Source of the DNA: CAWDDA01 sp963813345
Lineage (GTDB): Bacteria > Acidobacteriota > Blastocatellia > RBC074
Reading direction: 5' to 3'
Assembly: GCA_963813345.1 (NCBI GenBank)
Contig: CAWEYR010000011.1
Span: 62,001-126,000 of the forward strand
DNA length: 64,000 nt
Both the position numbers and the translations under genes were made by a program. Of the stretch, positions 54,986 to 63,192 are shown piece after piece. Each line of letters begins with the position of its first letter. The first letter of the stretch is position 1. The notes beneath the pieces are model-generated. The model saw nothing but the letters and a program-made list of their open reading frames with translations, ran no database searches and was not told where the DNA came from.

Positions 54986-57068
54986 GAGTTCACGTATTGC
55001 GTTATCGGTGACAAGCATTCCGCCTAAAGGCGGTACTACATGCCTTGTGCTACTGCTGGTTTTCCTTAGCGCAGTCGTTACCTCAGCTCAAGAGATTCCT
55101 TCGACCGATCAGAGACGCAGTACGATCCGACATCTCGACCTTCGATATTCCTTTTCTCCCTACAAGACTAAGACCGAATGGATCAACCGCGCCGCGACTC
55201 TGAGACGGCAGATTCTGGTTAGTGCCGGGCTGTGGCCCCTCGAGAAGCGACAGCCAGTTCGTGCGAATATCAGTGGTCGGATTGATCGCGGTGCCTACAC
55301 GATCGAAAAGGTCTACTTCGAAAGTCTTCCCGGCTTTTACGTGACTGGCAATCTCTATCGCCCGAAAAATCCACAAGGGAAAGTTCCGGCGATACTCAGT
55401 CCGCATGGTCATTGGTCTTACGGACGCTTTGAGAACACTCCTGTCTCCTCGATCCCGGCTCGCGCCGCAGGACTCGCACGCATGGGGATGGTCGTATTTA
55501 CGTACGATATGGTGGGTTACGGTGACAACACGCGTGTCAGTCACCGTTTTGCCGAAGGCCATCGCGAGGGCTTTGACGCTAATACGCTATGGAGCGTGAA
55601 TCTGCTCGGGCTGCAATTGTGGAATAGCATTCGAGCTCTCGATTTTGTTCAAAGCCTTCCCGAGGTTGATACCGAGCGCATTGGCTGCACCGGCGAGAGC
55701 GGCGGCGGAACACAGACCTTTCTCCTTGCTGCCGTTGACGAACGGGTAAAGGTAGCTGCTCCGGTCAACATGATCTCAGCACATATGCAGGGTGGCAGCC
55801 TTTGCGAAAACGCGCCAAATTTGCGCATCGACACGAACAATATGGAGCTCGGTGCGCTCATCGCGCCGAGGCCGATGCTCATGGTGTCGGCAACAGGAGA
55901 TTGGACCGCAAACACGTTGACCGTCGAGTATCCGGCAATCAAGACAATCTACGGGCTGCTCGATGCTGAAGATCACTTGCACGCAGTGAGAATGGATGCG
56001 CCTCACAACTACAACCGCGCCAGCCGTGAAGCAGTCTATGGATGGTTTGCACACTATTTTCTTGGAAAGCGCGACAAGGCGCCGATCACCGAAGAATCAT
56101 TCACTGTCGCGCCGCTCTCTGACCTCATGGTCTTTTACGGGCGCAGTCGACCTGAGGGCGAAATCGATGAGACGACTTTAGCCGCCAATCTCGTTGAGGC
56201 CGCTAAGCGAAAACTTGTCGAGGCGTTTCCGCGCGACAAGGCTTCGTTTGAAACCTATCGAAGCGATTACGGTCAATCCTTCAAACTTGCGCTGCTGGCC
56301 GAGTACCCGGAACCAGGTCAGGTGGCATCACGGGCAATCGAAAGCACGTCTGGCATCAGCTTTCCAAAAACTACGCATGAATCCAGAACGCTGTCGCGGA
56401 CAGGTGCTGGAGATCGGGTTGAAATATCGATCTGGAAGCCGAGCGCTTCGTCACGCATATCGGGTGTCGTGCTGGTTGCAATGCCGTTTCAGACAAGTGC
56501 CGCTGGCAAGGATTACGTCCGTACACTTCTCGGAAAGCTGCTTGGGTCAAATCACGCGGCAGCACTAGTGACATGTTTTGACAACTTTGATAAGCCTCCC
56601 AGCGCAACGAGATTCTTCACGACCTACAATCGCACCGCCGTTGCAAACCGTGTGCAGGACATTCTGACTGCGTTATCTTACATGCGCAGTCAATTCCCTG
56701 ATGCTCCAATCAAGATGATTGGAATGGAGGAAGCAGGCCTGTGGGCGCTGCTGGCCAGAGGACTTGCGCCTCGAATTGAACGAATGGCCGTCAATGTGAG
56801 CGGGTTCGACAACACGAACGACGCCCAGTTCGTAGAGCGTCTTGCAGTTCCCGGTATTCGGCGGGCAGGAGACCTGGTAACGTCAGTTGCAATGGCGCCG
56901 CTTGCACCACTTATGATTCACAATGCAGGTACGAGTTTTCGCACACAGGAAATGAAAACGATCTACCGTGATTTCGGAAAGTCTGCGGATCTTGAGGTCG
57001 TCGAGAAACCCGCAACCGCCGAGGAGCTGGCGATCTGGATTTTACGCGCGCCGCCTGGCCGCGAGTGA
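54975..57068 (+). CDS. Exported alpha/beta-hydrolase (acetylxylan-esterase-like)
   Basis: 697 residues from ATG 54975, or 673 from the GTG at 55047, which directly opens the hydrophobic leader (LLLVFLSAVVTSAQ). The first 25 codons run through a CCGCCTAAAGGCGG repeat, so the later start is quite possible. The hydrolase core has ILSPHGHW (oxyanion), YDMVGYGDN, the nucleophile in CTGESGGGTQ, and a plausible Asp/His in SATGDWTA and MDAPHNYN. A second, degraded hydrolase-like half (about 470-690) lacks the Ser elbow (MIGMEEAG). Probably deacetylates sugars or glycans in the periplasm. Confidence 0.78.
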   Translation: MGSESSRIALSVTSIPPKGGTTCLVLLLVFLSAVVTSAQEIPSTDQRRSTIRHLDLRYSFSPYKTKTEWINRAATLRRQILVSAGLWPLEKRQPVRANISGRIDRGAYTIEKVYFESLPGFYVTGNLYRPKNPQGKVPAILSPHGHWSYGRFENTPVSSIPARAAGLARMGMVVFTYDMVGYGDNTRVSHRFAEGHREGFDANTLWSVNLLGLQLWNSIRALDFVQSLPEVDTERIGCTGESGGGTQTFLLAAVDERVKVAAPVNMISAHMQGGSLCENAPNLRIDTNNMELGALIAPRPMLMVSATGDWTANTLTVEYPAIKTIYGLLDAEDHLHAVRMDAPHNYNRASREAVYGWFAHYFLGKRDKAPITEESFTVAPLSDLMVFYGRSRPEGEIDETTLAANLVEAAKRKLVEAFPRDKASFETYRSDYGQSFKLALLAEYPEPGQVASRAIESTSGISFPKTTHESRTLSRTGAGDRVEISIWKPSASSRISGVVLVAMPFQTSAAGKDYVRTLLGKLLGSNHAAALVTCFDNFDKPPSATRFFTTYNRTAVANRVQDILTALSYMRSQFPDAPIKMIGMEEAGLWALLARGLAPRIERMAVNVSGFDNTNDAQFVERLAVPGIRRAGDLVTSVAMAPLAPLMIHNAGTSFRTQEMKTIYRDFGKSADLEVVEKPATAEELAIWILRAPPGRE
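55018..55045. repeat. CCGCCTAAAGGCGG palindrome inside leader region
   Basis: A copy of the TTCCGCC-GGCGGTAC family that falls within the first codons of the esterase frame (SIPPKGGTT). It either extends the leader peptide or lies in the 5' untranslated region if the GTG at 55047 is used. Confidence 0.65.
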
Positions 57069-57334
57069 GGAACATGCCTGAAAACATTACAACCAATGCT
57101 CAGACACTTGTGATCAACGCAGACGATTTTACTTATTCGACGGTTGAGAAGGAAAACGGGTTTGCAACACTAGTAAAGTTTCGTATTGATAATCCTCAGG
57201 TTACGCCCGGGGACGTTCTGCTGATACTCGCCGGGGAAGAGATTCTCTTTCATGGGATTATCGGCGGGATAGAGGACGGGTACGGTGTAGCGTCAGACCG
57301 GCGCGGATCGCAATTGCCAGCCCAAATGCACTGA
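57065..57334 (+). CDS. Small hypothetical protein, coupled to ankyrin gene
   Basis: 89 residues from GTG 57065 (or 86 from ATG 57074). Beta-rich (TLVKFRIDNPQVTPGDVLLILAGEEILFHGIIGGIEDG), cytoplasmic. Its stop overlaps the ankyrin-gene ATG (TGATG at 57332-57336), and its start overlaps the esterase end. Function unknown. Confidence 0.5.
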   Translation: MRNMPENITTNAQTLVINADDFTYSTVEKENGFATLVKFRIDNPQVTPGDVLLILAGEEILFHGIIGGIEDGYGVASDRRGSQLPAQMH

Positions 57335-59379
57335 TGCTGGTGAACCTCCCATGTGGATCAAACCGTGCCCTGCGCCTGGTGGTGCTTGCGCTTAGCGCAG
57401 CGCTGTCAATTGCTCACATTGTCGAAGCGAAGCAATCGAATACTCCGCCTGCCTCGGGCAAGCAACAAGTGGCTCAGCCGCGACCGGGTGCCATTGAAGA
57501 GCTCGCAAAACGGCGCCTTGAGGTGACGCAGAATTCATTTGTGCGTCAGGCAGAACGCGGGAACGTCGAATCGATCAGATTCTTCATTGGCGCTGGATTG
57601 GATCTCGATGGCTTCGATAACGACGACTACACGCCATTGATGGGTGCATCTTCGAACGGTCACGTCGAGATCATGAAGGTTTTGCTTGATGCTGGAGCCG
57701 ATGTAAATCGCGCCAACAATTCCGGCGCAACGGCGCTCTGGCTTGCTTCCGCTCGCGGATTCACGGATGCCGTGGAACTTCTTCTGAGCAGGGGCGCCTC
57801 GCTCGAAGTGCGAAACCGCAATGAATGGACGCCACTCAACCGCGCGGCACTGAGCGGGCATCTGCAGGTAACGCGAAAGCTTCTGGCCCGCGGCGCAAAT
57901 GTGCGCGCGGCCGATTCTCGCGGCCAGACCGCGCTCATACTGGCCGCATCGAACGGCTACACCGACGTCGTCCGGGCTCTGCTTGATGCGGGTGCGGATC
58001 CCAATCACAAAGACCTTGACGATCGCACGGCTCTTTCTCTCGCTGCAGCGAACGGACGGACAGCAGCGGCAACAGCACTGCTCGATAAGGGCGCCGATAT
58101 AAGAGCAAGGAGCAACGAGGGGTGGACTCCGCTATTTCATGCCGTCGCCAACAGGAACACCGCCACTGCAAGCCTGCTGCTCGAGCGTGGCTCTGATCCC
58201 AATGCGCGGGACGCCAATGGGCGTTATCCGTTGATGGTTGCGATCTCAAATGGACATACAGACGTCGTCCGAGTGCTTCTCTCGAAGGGCGCAAATGTCA
58301 ATGCGCGGGACAGCTCCGGCCGAACGCCGCTGATTCAGGCGGTGCAAAATGGTCATCTCGAGATCGTGCGCGCGCTCGTCGACGCAGGTGCCGACCTCCG
58401 TTTGCGAGACGACGGAGGTGATACTGCTCTCGTGTGGGCGGCAGTCCGGGGACGTCCAGCCGAACTCGGATTAATGATCGATCGGGGCGGCAGCGCGAAC
58501 GAGCGCGACCTGATCGGGAACACGTTGTTGATACGAGCTGCGGAAAACGGACACACTGAGGTCATCCGGCTACTCATCGCAAAGAAGGCCGAAGTCAACG
58601 GTCGCAATGATGAGGGACGCACCGCTCTCCTCTTCGCCGCAACCAACGGGCGTGTCGATGCGGTCAGGACTCTCCTTGACGCGGGCGCCGACGTCAAGGC
58701 GGAGACACGCAACGGTGAGGTGCCGCTGACGCGCGCAGCGTCGCGCGGGCACACCGACGTAGTCAATCTATTGCTCGAACGTGGTGCCGATGCCAATGCT
58801 CGAAGCGTGAATGGTTTGACGGCATTGCTCTGGGCGGCTTCGGGGGGCTATGCGAATTCCGTGCGAGCACTGATTGGCAAAGGCGCCGACCCGAACGCGC
58901 GCGATGACGAGTCGCGAACTGCCCTCATTGTAGCGGCATCAAGTGGCTATCTTGACACGGTGAGGGAACTCACAGCGGCTGGAGCCGATCTGAACGCGCG
59001 CAGCCGTTCTGGTGAGACAGCACTGACGCGCGCATCGTCGCGGGGCAATTCAGAGATTGTTGGTGTCCTGCTTGCACGCGGCGCACAAGTCGATCTCGCA
59101 ACCAATGAAGGGTGGACTCCTCTGCTCTTTGCTGCAGAAGGAGGATACCTGAATGCAGCACGATTGCTTGTGGACAAAGGCGCAAATGTAAACACTGTCG
59201 CCCGAGATGAGTGGACTGCCCTCGGCCTCGCTGCGGCCGGAGGGCATTACGACGTCGTCAAACTGCTTGTTGAGCGCGGTGCAAATGTGAAACAGGAGAA
59301 TCGCTTTGGCGAGACAGCACTCGAGCTCGCGGAAAAGCGCGGATACCAGGAAATAGCAGCGTTTCTCAAATCAAAGTAA
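57334..59379 (+). CDS. Exported ankyrin-repeat protein, 19 repeats
   Basis: 681 residues. Signal peptide (VVLALSAALSIAHIVEA), a short Pro/Gln linker, then 19 ankyrin units of 33 residues from about 55 to the end, with the classic TPL/TAL turn and hairpin GADVNARD. The units are fairly uniform but not identical in DNA, so this is an old array rather than a recent expansion. No other domain: it is purely a protein-binding solenoid, in the periplasm or outside. Partner unknown. Uninterrupted reading frame over 2 kb. Confidence 0.85.
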   Translation: MLVNLPCGSNRALRLVVLALSAALSIAHIVEAKQSNTPPASGKQQVAQPRPGAIEELAKRRLEVTQNSFVRQAERGNVESIRFFIGAGLDLDGFDNDDYTPLMGASSNGHVEIMKVLLDAGADVNRANNSGATALWLASARGFTDAVELLLSRGASLEVRNRNEWTPLNRAALSGHLQVTRKLLARGANVRAADSRGQTALILAASNGYTDVVRALLDAGADPNHKDLDDRTALSLAAANGRTAAATALLDKGADIRARSNEGWTPLFHAVANRNTATASLLLERGSDPNARDANGRYPLMVAISNGHTDVVRVLLSKGANVNARDSSGRTPLIQAVQNGHLEIVRALVDAGADLRLRDDGGDTALVWAAVRGRPAELGLMIDRGGSANERDLIGNTLLIRAAENGHTEVIRLLIAKKAEVNGRNDEGRTALLFAATNGRVDAVRTLLDAGADVKAETRNGEVPLTRAASRGHTDVVNLLLERGADANARSVNGLTALLWAASGGYANSVRALIGKGADPNARDDESRTALIVAASSGYLDTVRELTAAGADLNARSRSGETALTRASSRGNSEIVGVLLARGAQVDLATNEGWTPLLFAAEGGYLNAARLLVDKGANVNTVARDEWTALGLAAAGGHYDVVKLLVERGANVKQENRFGETALELAEKRGYQEIAAFLKSK

Positions 59380-59383
59380 AGAA

Positions 59384-59520
59384 GGGGTCAGGGGTCAGGG
59401 GTCGGGGGTCAGGGGTATGGAGTTCAAGCTTTAGCTTGCTCTCGGGGAGCGAACTTGCCGAGAGCAAGCTAAAGCTTGAACTCCATACCCCGACCCCTGA
59501 CCCCTGACCCCTGACCCCTA
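59384..59520. repeat. GGGGTCA tandem hairpin enclosing an AAGCTTTAGCTT stem
   Basis: GGGGTCA-type units at 59384-59411 pair with TGACCCC units at about 59490-59519, continuing into a 34-base stem (59412-59445 with 59458-59491). Total stem exceeds 60 base pairs. It lies between the convergent ankyrin and fucosidase genes and overlaps the fucosidase stop. Confidence 0.88.
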
Positions 59521-60844
59521 CTTCCCTTCCAGCTCAATCGCGACGACGGTGTCAAATTCGTCAACAGCGCTTCGTGGAATTCTCAGCAGACAGGCATCGC
59601 TGGTCTGAGTCACCTCGGCTGGCGATCCATCCTTCAGAAATTTCGCCGAAACAATCTTCCCTTCCAGTGACGGCAACGCCAGAACCGGGTCGGGCCAGTC
59701 AAGCACGTGTACGTATACCGTGTTACCTCTCCGCGTCGTCGCACCCCACGGACGCGGCGTGATGGGGCCGCCGCGCGTATCGTAAATACTTTCACCGTGC
59801 TTCTCCAACCACTTTCCTATTTTTCCCAGCCTTTCAACAAACTCGGGTTGAATCCTCCCACTTGGCATCGGTCCAACATTGAGAAGGAAATTTGCGTTGT
59901 GCCCTGCCGCTCGGACAAGGTAATGGATCAGCGTTTTGACGCTCTTGAAACGCTTGTCGGTCGCGTTGTAACCCCAGGCACCATTGATCGTGTCACACGT
60001 CTCAAGCGGCAGTGAACCCACCTCTGACTTTTCGCTATAACCAGCCTGGTTCTGACCCGGCAGATCCTTCTCAAACATCTGAAAGTCTTCACCCGGGAAT
60101 GGTTTCAGATGGTGGTTCGCTCCAACCAGCGCCTGAGGTTGTAGATCGTGAATCAGCCGGTAGGTCCTCTCGAGCCGCCAGTCCGCATCGGGTTTGTCCC
60201 AATAGCCATCAAACCATATCCCGCCAACGTCGCCATATCGAGTCAGAAGTTCCTTCAATTGGCCGTCCATGAAATCGAGGTAACGCAACCATTCGCCACG
60301 CTGCGGTCTGGCTGCGGTCTGCCCCGTCCGACCTCGTGGAAAGTAGTCTGGATTGTGCCAGTCGAGCTGAGAATAATAGAAGAAAAGCTTTATCCCCTGC
60401 GCGCGGCATTCGTCGGCGAGCATCCTCAATACATCCTTTTTGTAGGAGGAACGATCGATGATGTCCCACTCCGTCAGCTTGGAATCGAACATCGCAAAGC
60501 CGTCGTGATGTTTGGCCGTAATGGTTATGTACTTCATTCCCGCGGAGCGCGCCATCAATACCCACTCGGCCGCATTGAACGCGGTCGGATTAAACAGCTG
60601 CGCGATCTTTTCGTAGTCTGAAGCCCGCATCTTGCTCTGTTCCATCACCCATTCGCCCTTGCTCAATGTACTGTAGACTCCCCAATGGATGAACAATCCG
60701 AACTTCGCGTTCTGAAACCACTCCCGCGCCGCCAGATTTTCTTTGGACGGTGAATACGCTTCCTGTGCTGAAAAGCGTGCCGGAGCGATGAGCGGCCAGA
60801 CCAGTGCAGAGCGCAATTACGCCGAGTCTTGTAACTCTTTTCAT
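59518..60844 (-). CDS. Alpha-L-fucosidase, GH29, exported (frameshift near 60780)
   Basis: The signal peptide begins at ATG 60844 (MKRVTRLGVIALCTGL); a frame change near 60780 joins it to the mature enzyme. GH29 blocks: WFQNAKFGLFIHWGVYS, KYITITAKHHDGFAMFDS, the nucleophile Asp in GGIWFDGYWD, and NFLLNVGPMPSGRIQPE. A C-terminal beta-sandwich follows. Releases alpha-linked L-fucose from glycans, in the periplasm or outside. Fits with the sugar importer and FAH-family enzyme at 31.8-36.3 kb only as a loose idea. Confidence 0.87.
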
Positions 60845-60863
60845 ATTCGTCGTAGTCGAGTTC

Positions 60864-60919
60864 GAGTTCAAGCTTTAGCTTGGGGTTGCAGTTCAAACCC
60901 CAAGCTAAAGCTTGAACTC
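60864..60919. repeat. GAGTTCAAGCTTTAGCTTGG hairpin
   Basis: Perfect 24-base inverted repeat (60864-60887 and 60896-60919) with an 8-base loop, between the NUDIX-MBL stop and the fucosidase start. Possible terminator for the upstream operon. Confidence 0.85.
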
Positions 60920-60928
60920 AAACAAATA

Positions 60929-62416
60929 TTACAGCCTGCTCGTGACGCCATTCCGCACAATGACACTTCCCTCAGAAGCGAGCTTTTCGAGGTGCGCCTC
61001 AATAGTGGCCGCGGCGAGATGATGGAGTTCCGGTGATAGCTCAGTGTAGATCGCTTCAACCATTTCAGATATCGTCCGCGGCCTTGAATCGAGAAGTGAC
61101 AGAATCTGCCTCTCGCGATCGAGCCGGTGAGAGACGTACTCTTCAATCTTTGCCCTGGCATCGGCAAGCACAGGACCGTGACCCGGCATCAACGATGTCA
61201 GGCGTGGAAGTTCAAGCAGCCTCGCCAGTGATTTGAGGTAGTCGGTCAGGTTCCCTTCTGGCGGTGCTATCACCACTGTTCCGAAACCTACAACAAGGTC
61301 TCCCGTTAACACGGTTCCGGTTCTCTCTTCATAGAAGCTGAGATGACCCCTTGCATGCCCGGGAGTCCACAGGGCGCGCAGCCGCCAGTAAGGCTCACCT
61401 CCCAGTACGATCATTTCGCCGTCTTCTATCATCCTGTCGACCTTCACGCTGGCGCTGATAGCTTCGGCTGTGAGTCGATGCGCAGCTACAGGAATGCCAA
61501 ACACGTTTCTTAAGTGGTTGACGCCACCAGTGTGGTCGTGATGCAGGTGAGTGATCAGAATCTCGCGTAGCTTCTTTCCTTCGCCCAACAAGACTCTCAA
61601 GAGCGCATCCAGCCGAGCCTGCTCTTCGGGGTAAGGCGATCCAGGATCGATGATCACCAGCTCTTCTCCACCGACTAGATAACAGTTCGTATGAGTGGCG
61701 GGAGGGATTGTCGGTGTGCGAAGCGAGCAGATCAGAAAGCCTTCACATAACTCCACTCGTTGATGCTCATCACGCTCATCCTGAGGTACGGTGTTCAGAC
61801 GTTCAGCGAAATCGTCAACATTTTTTGAAAGTGCCCGAAGGATATCGAGAATTGGCGTCGCGATGAGAGACTCTCCCGCTCGCCATCGTGCGAGAGCTTC
61901 GCGCGGGCGCAGCCACTCACCCGACTCGAGCTCGCCAGGTAGCACGTCAGTTGCCTGGCCTTCCGGGAGCCAGGCCGCGAGAAATCTCGTGTCAAAGCGC
62001 CGTGGCATGTGGGGCGGGGTGATCCATCGTGGCGCAAAGATGAAACGCTCCGCATCGAGCGTCAACCCTTCGCGTTCGAGCAAACGCGAAAACGGTGTCG
62101 TGCCCGATGCCAGTTCTTCTCGTAAGCGTCTGAGATATTCGGGCGACAGAACCTCGCTACCGGCCGCAATCAGAACGCCGGTTTCCTCAAGAATCTCGCG
62201 AGCCGCGCACGCCACAACCCGCGCGATCGAAGGATCCTCACAATTGAGAACCTTGATTGAAGCGTCGTCTTCATCTATCTGACCGCCGGGAAATGCGTGG
62301 TATCCGGCCATGAATCGCAGACCCGGACCCCGCTTCACCCAGAAAACCTGAGGGTCGTGCTCGTCTTTGAGAAGGACAACCGCCGCCGCATCTCTAGGCG
62401 TTACAGGAGAGCTCAT
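60929..62416 (-). CDS. NUDIX - metallo-beta-lactamase-fold hydrolase - winged-helix fusion
   Basis: 495 residues. Residues 1-230: NUDIX domain with FPGGQIDEDD, then an insert of about 20 residues, then AAREILEETGVL, the split NUDIX box found in NUDT8/NUDT19-like CoA or acyl-CoA pyrophosphatases. Residues 240-450: MBL fold with THLHHDHTGG, GHARGHLSF, GDLVVG and the late His in MPGHGP, of the LACTB2/glyoxalase II type. The last 60 residues resemble the winged helix of LACTB2 relatives. The stop of the SET gene abuts its ATG (TGAATG). Possibly removes damaged nucleotides or CoA conjugates. Confidence 0.83.
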   Translation of the reverse strand: MSSPVTPRDAAAVVLLKDEHDPQVFWVKRGPGLRFMAGYHAFPGGQIDEDDASIKVLNCEDPSIARVVACAAREILEETGVLIAAGSEVLSPEYLRRLREELASGTTPFSRLLEREGLTLDAERFIFAPRWITPPHMPRRFDTRFLAAWLPEGQATDVLPGELESGEWLRPREALARWRAGESLIATPILDILRALSKNVDDFAERLNTVPQDERDEHQRVELCEGFLICSLRTPTIPPATHTNCYLVGGEELVIIDPGSPYPEEQARLDALLRVLLGEGKKLREILITHLHHDHTGGVNHLRNVFGIPVAAHRLTAEAISASVKVDRMIEDGEMIVLGGEPYWRLRALWTPGHARGHLSFYEERTGTVLTGDLVVGFGTVVIAPPEGNLTDYLKSLARLLELPRLTSLMPGHGPVLADARAKIEEYVSHRLDRERQILSLLDSRPRTISEMVEAIYTELSPELHHLAAATIEAHLEKLASEGSVIVRNGVTSRL

Positions 62417-62845
62417 TCATTTTGCCTTCCTGTTGATTTTGCTCCGGCATTTCGGTGCGCCGCATCGACAGCGTTTTTCATCTGAATGGTACGAGTCAAC
62501 GTAATCGAGTGTAATCTCCTCGCCCGCACGAATATCGCGCAACGCGAAAAAGATTATGTGTTCGTAGACCACACGCGTATAAGCATTCGGTTGGCATGAG
62601 TGATTGATGTATTGGGTTCCGTTCCCGCCTCTGCTTCCATCGATCGCCCAGTACGAATTGACGCCGCAGACGTAGATGCGCTTTTTACCGCGCACTCGCC
62701 GCAATATCTCGGGCCGCGGGATTCTTTCTCCCGCATACTCAGCAATCCGTCTGCCTTTCTTGAAGTCTCGTGTGGCAAAGCAGCCCCGACCTTCGATCGT
62801 TGACACTCGCGTCGTCAATCCGGGCGCAAATTCTCCGTCTGTCAT
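62417..62845 (-). CDS. SET-domain methyltransferase
   Basis: 142 residues, almost only a SET core: GRGCFATRDFKKGRRIAEYAGE, YINHSCQPNAYT (SAM and Lys pocket), AGEEITLDYVDSYHSD and a C-terminal Cys set CRCGAPKCRS that matches the post-SET zinc site of eukaryotic lysine methyltransferases. Predicted protein-lysine methyltransferase; target unknown. ATGA overlap with the STAS gene before it. Confidence 0.82.
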   Translation of the reverse strand: MTDGEFAPGLTTRVSTIEGRGCFATRDFKKGRRIAEYAGERIPRPEILRRVRGKKRIYVCGVNSYWAIDGSRGGNGTQYINHSCQPNAYTRVVYEHIIFFALRDIRAGEEITLDYVDSYHSDEKRCRCGAPKCRSKINRKAK

Positions 62846-63192
62846 GGACGAGGGCCTTCAAAGCTCGCGACCGCCTCAGCCTGTGTAGGAAAAACTTCGA
62901 AGACCGATGTCAGATTGGTCATGTTGAGGACGCCCAGCAATCTTGGTGGTACCTCGGCAAGCCTCATGTTTCCACCATGTCTCATCACTGCTACCAGCGA
63001 TTTGACCAGCTCTCCCAATCCCGTACTGTCGATCCAATTGCACGCGTTGAGATTCACCACGAAGTCGCGTTGTCCCGATTCCAGGCGGTCCCTGACGAGC
63101 TGCTGAAAGCCCTCAAACTGCGCCCGCTCTCCTTGATTTACCCTCAGCTGGATAGTGCAGGCACTACCTTCACGACCTTCAACGATTTCCAT
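62842..63192 (-). CDS. STAS-domain protein (anti-sigma factor antagonist)
   Basis: 116 residues from ATG 63192. STAS fold with the conserved NWIDSTGLGELVKSL, whose Ser/Thr is the regulatory phosphorylation site in SpoIIAA-like proteins. Its start lies within the last codons of the threonine-aldolase gene and its stop overlaps the SET gene, so it is co-translated. No anti-sigma kinase (RsbW-type) gene is seen in the window. Confidence 0.82.
   Translation of the reverse strand: MEIVEGREGSACTIQLRVNQGERAQFEGFQQLVRDRLESGQRDFVVNLNACNWIDSTGLGELVKSLVAVMRHGGNMRLAEVPPRLLGVLNMTNLTSVFEVFPTQAEAVASFEGPRP

Noticed and set aside
60148..60621. 157-codon plus-strand frame
   Set aside because: Antisense to the GH29 catalytic domain, which is clearly the coding strand.
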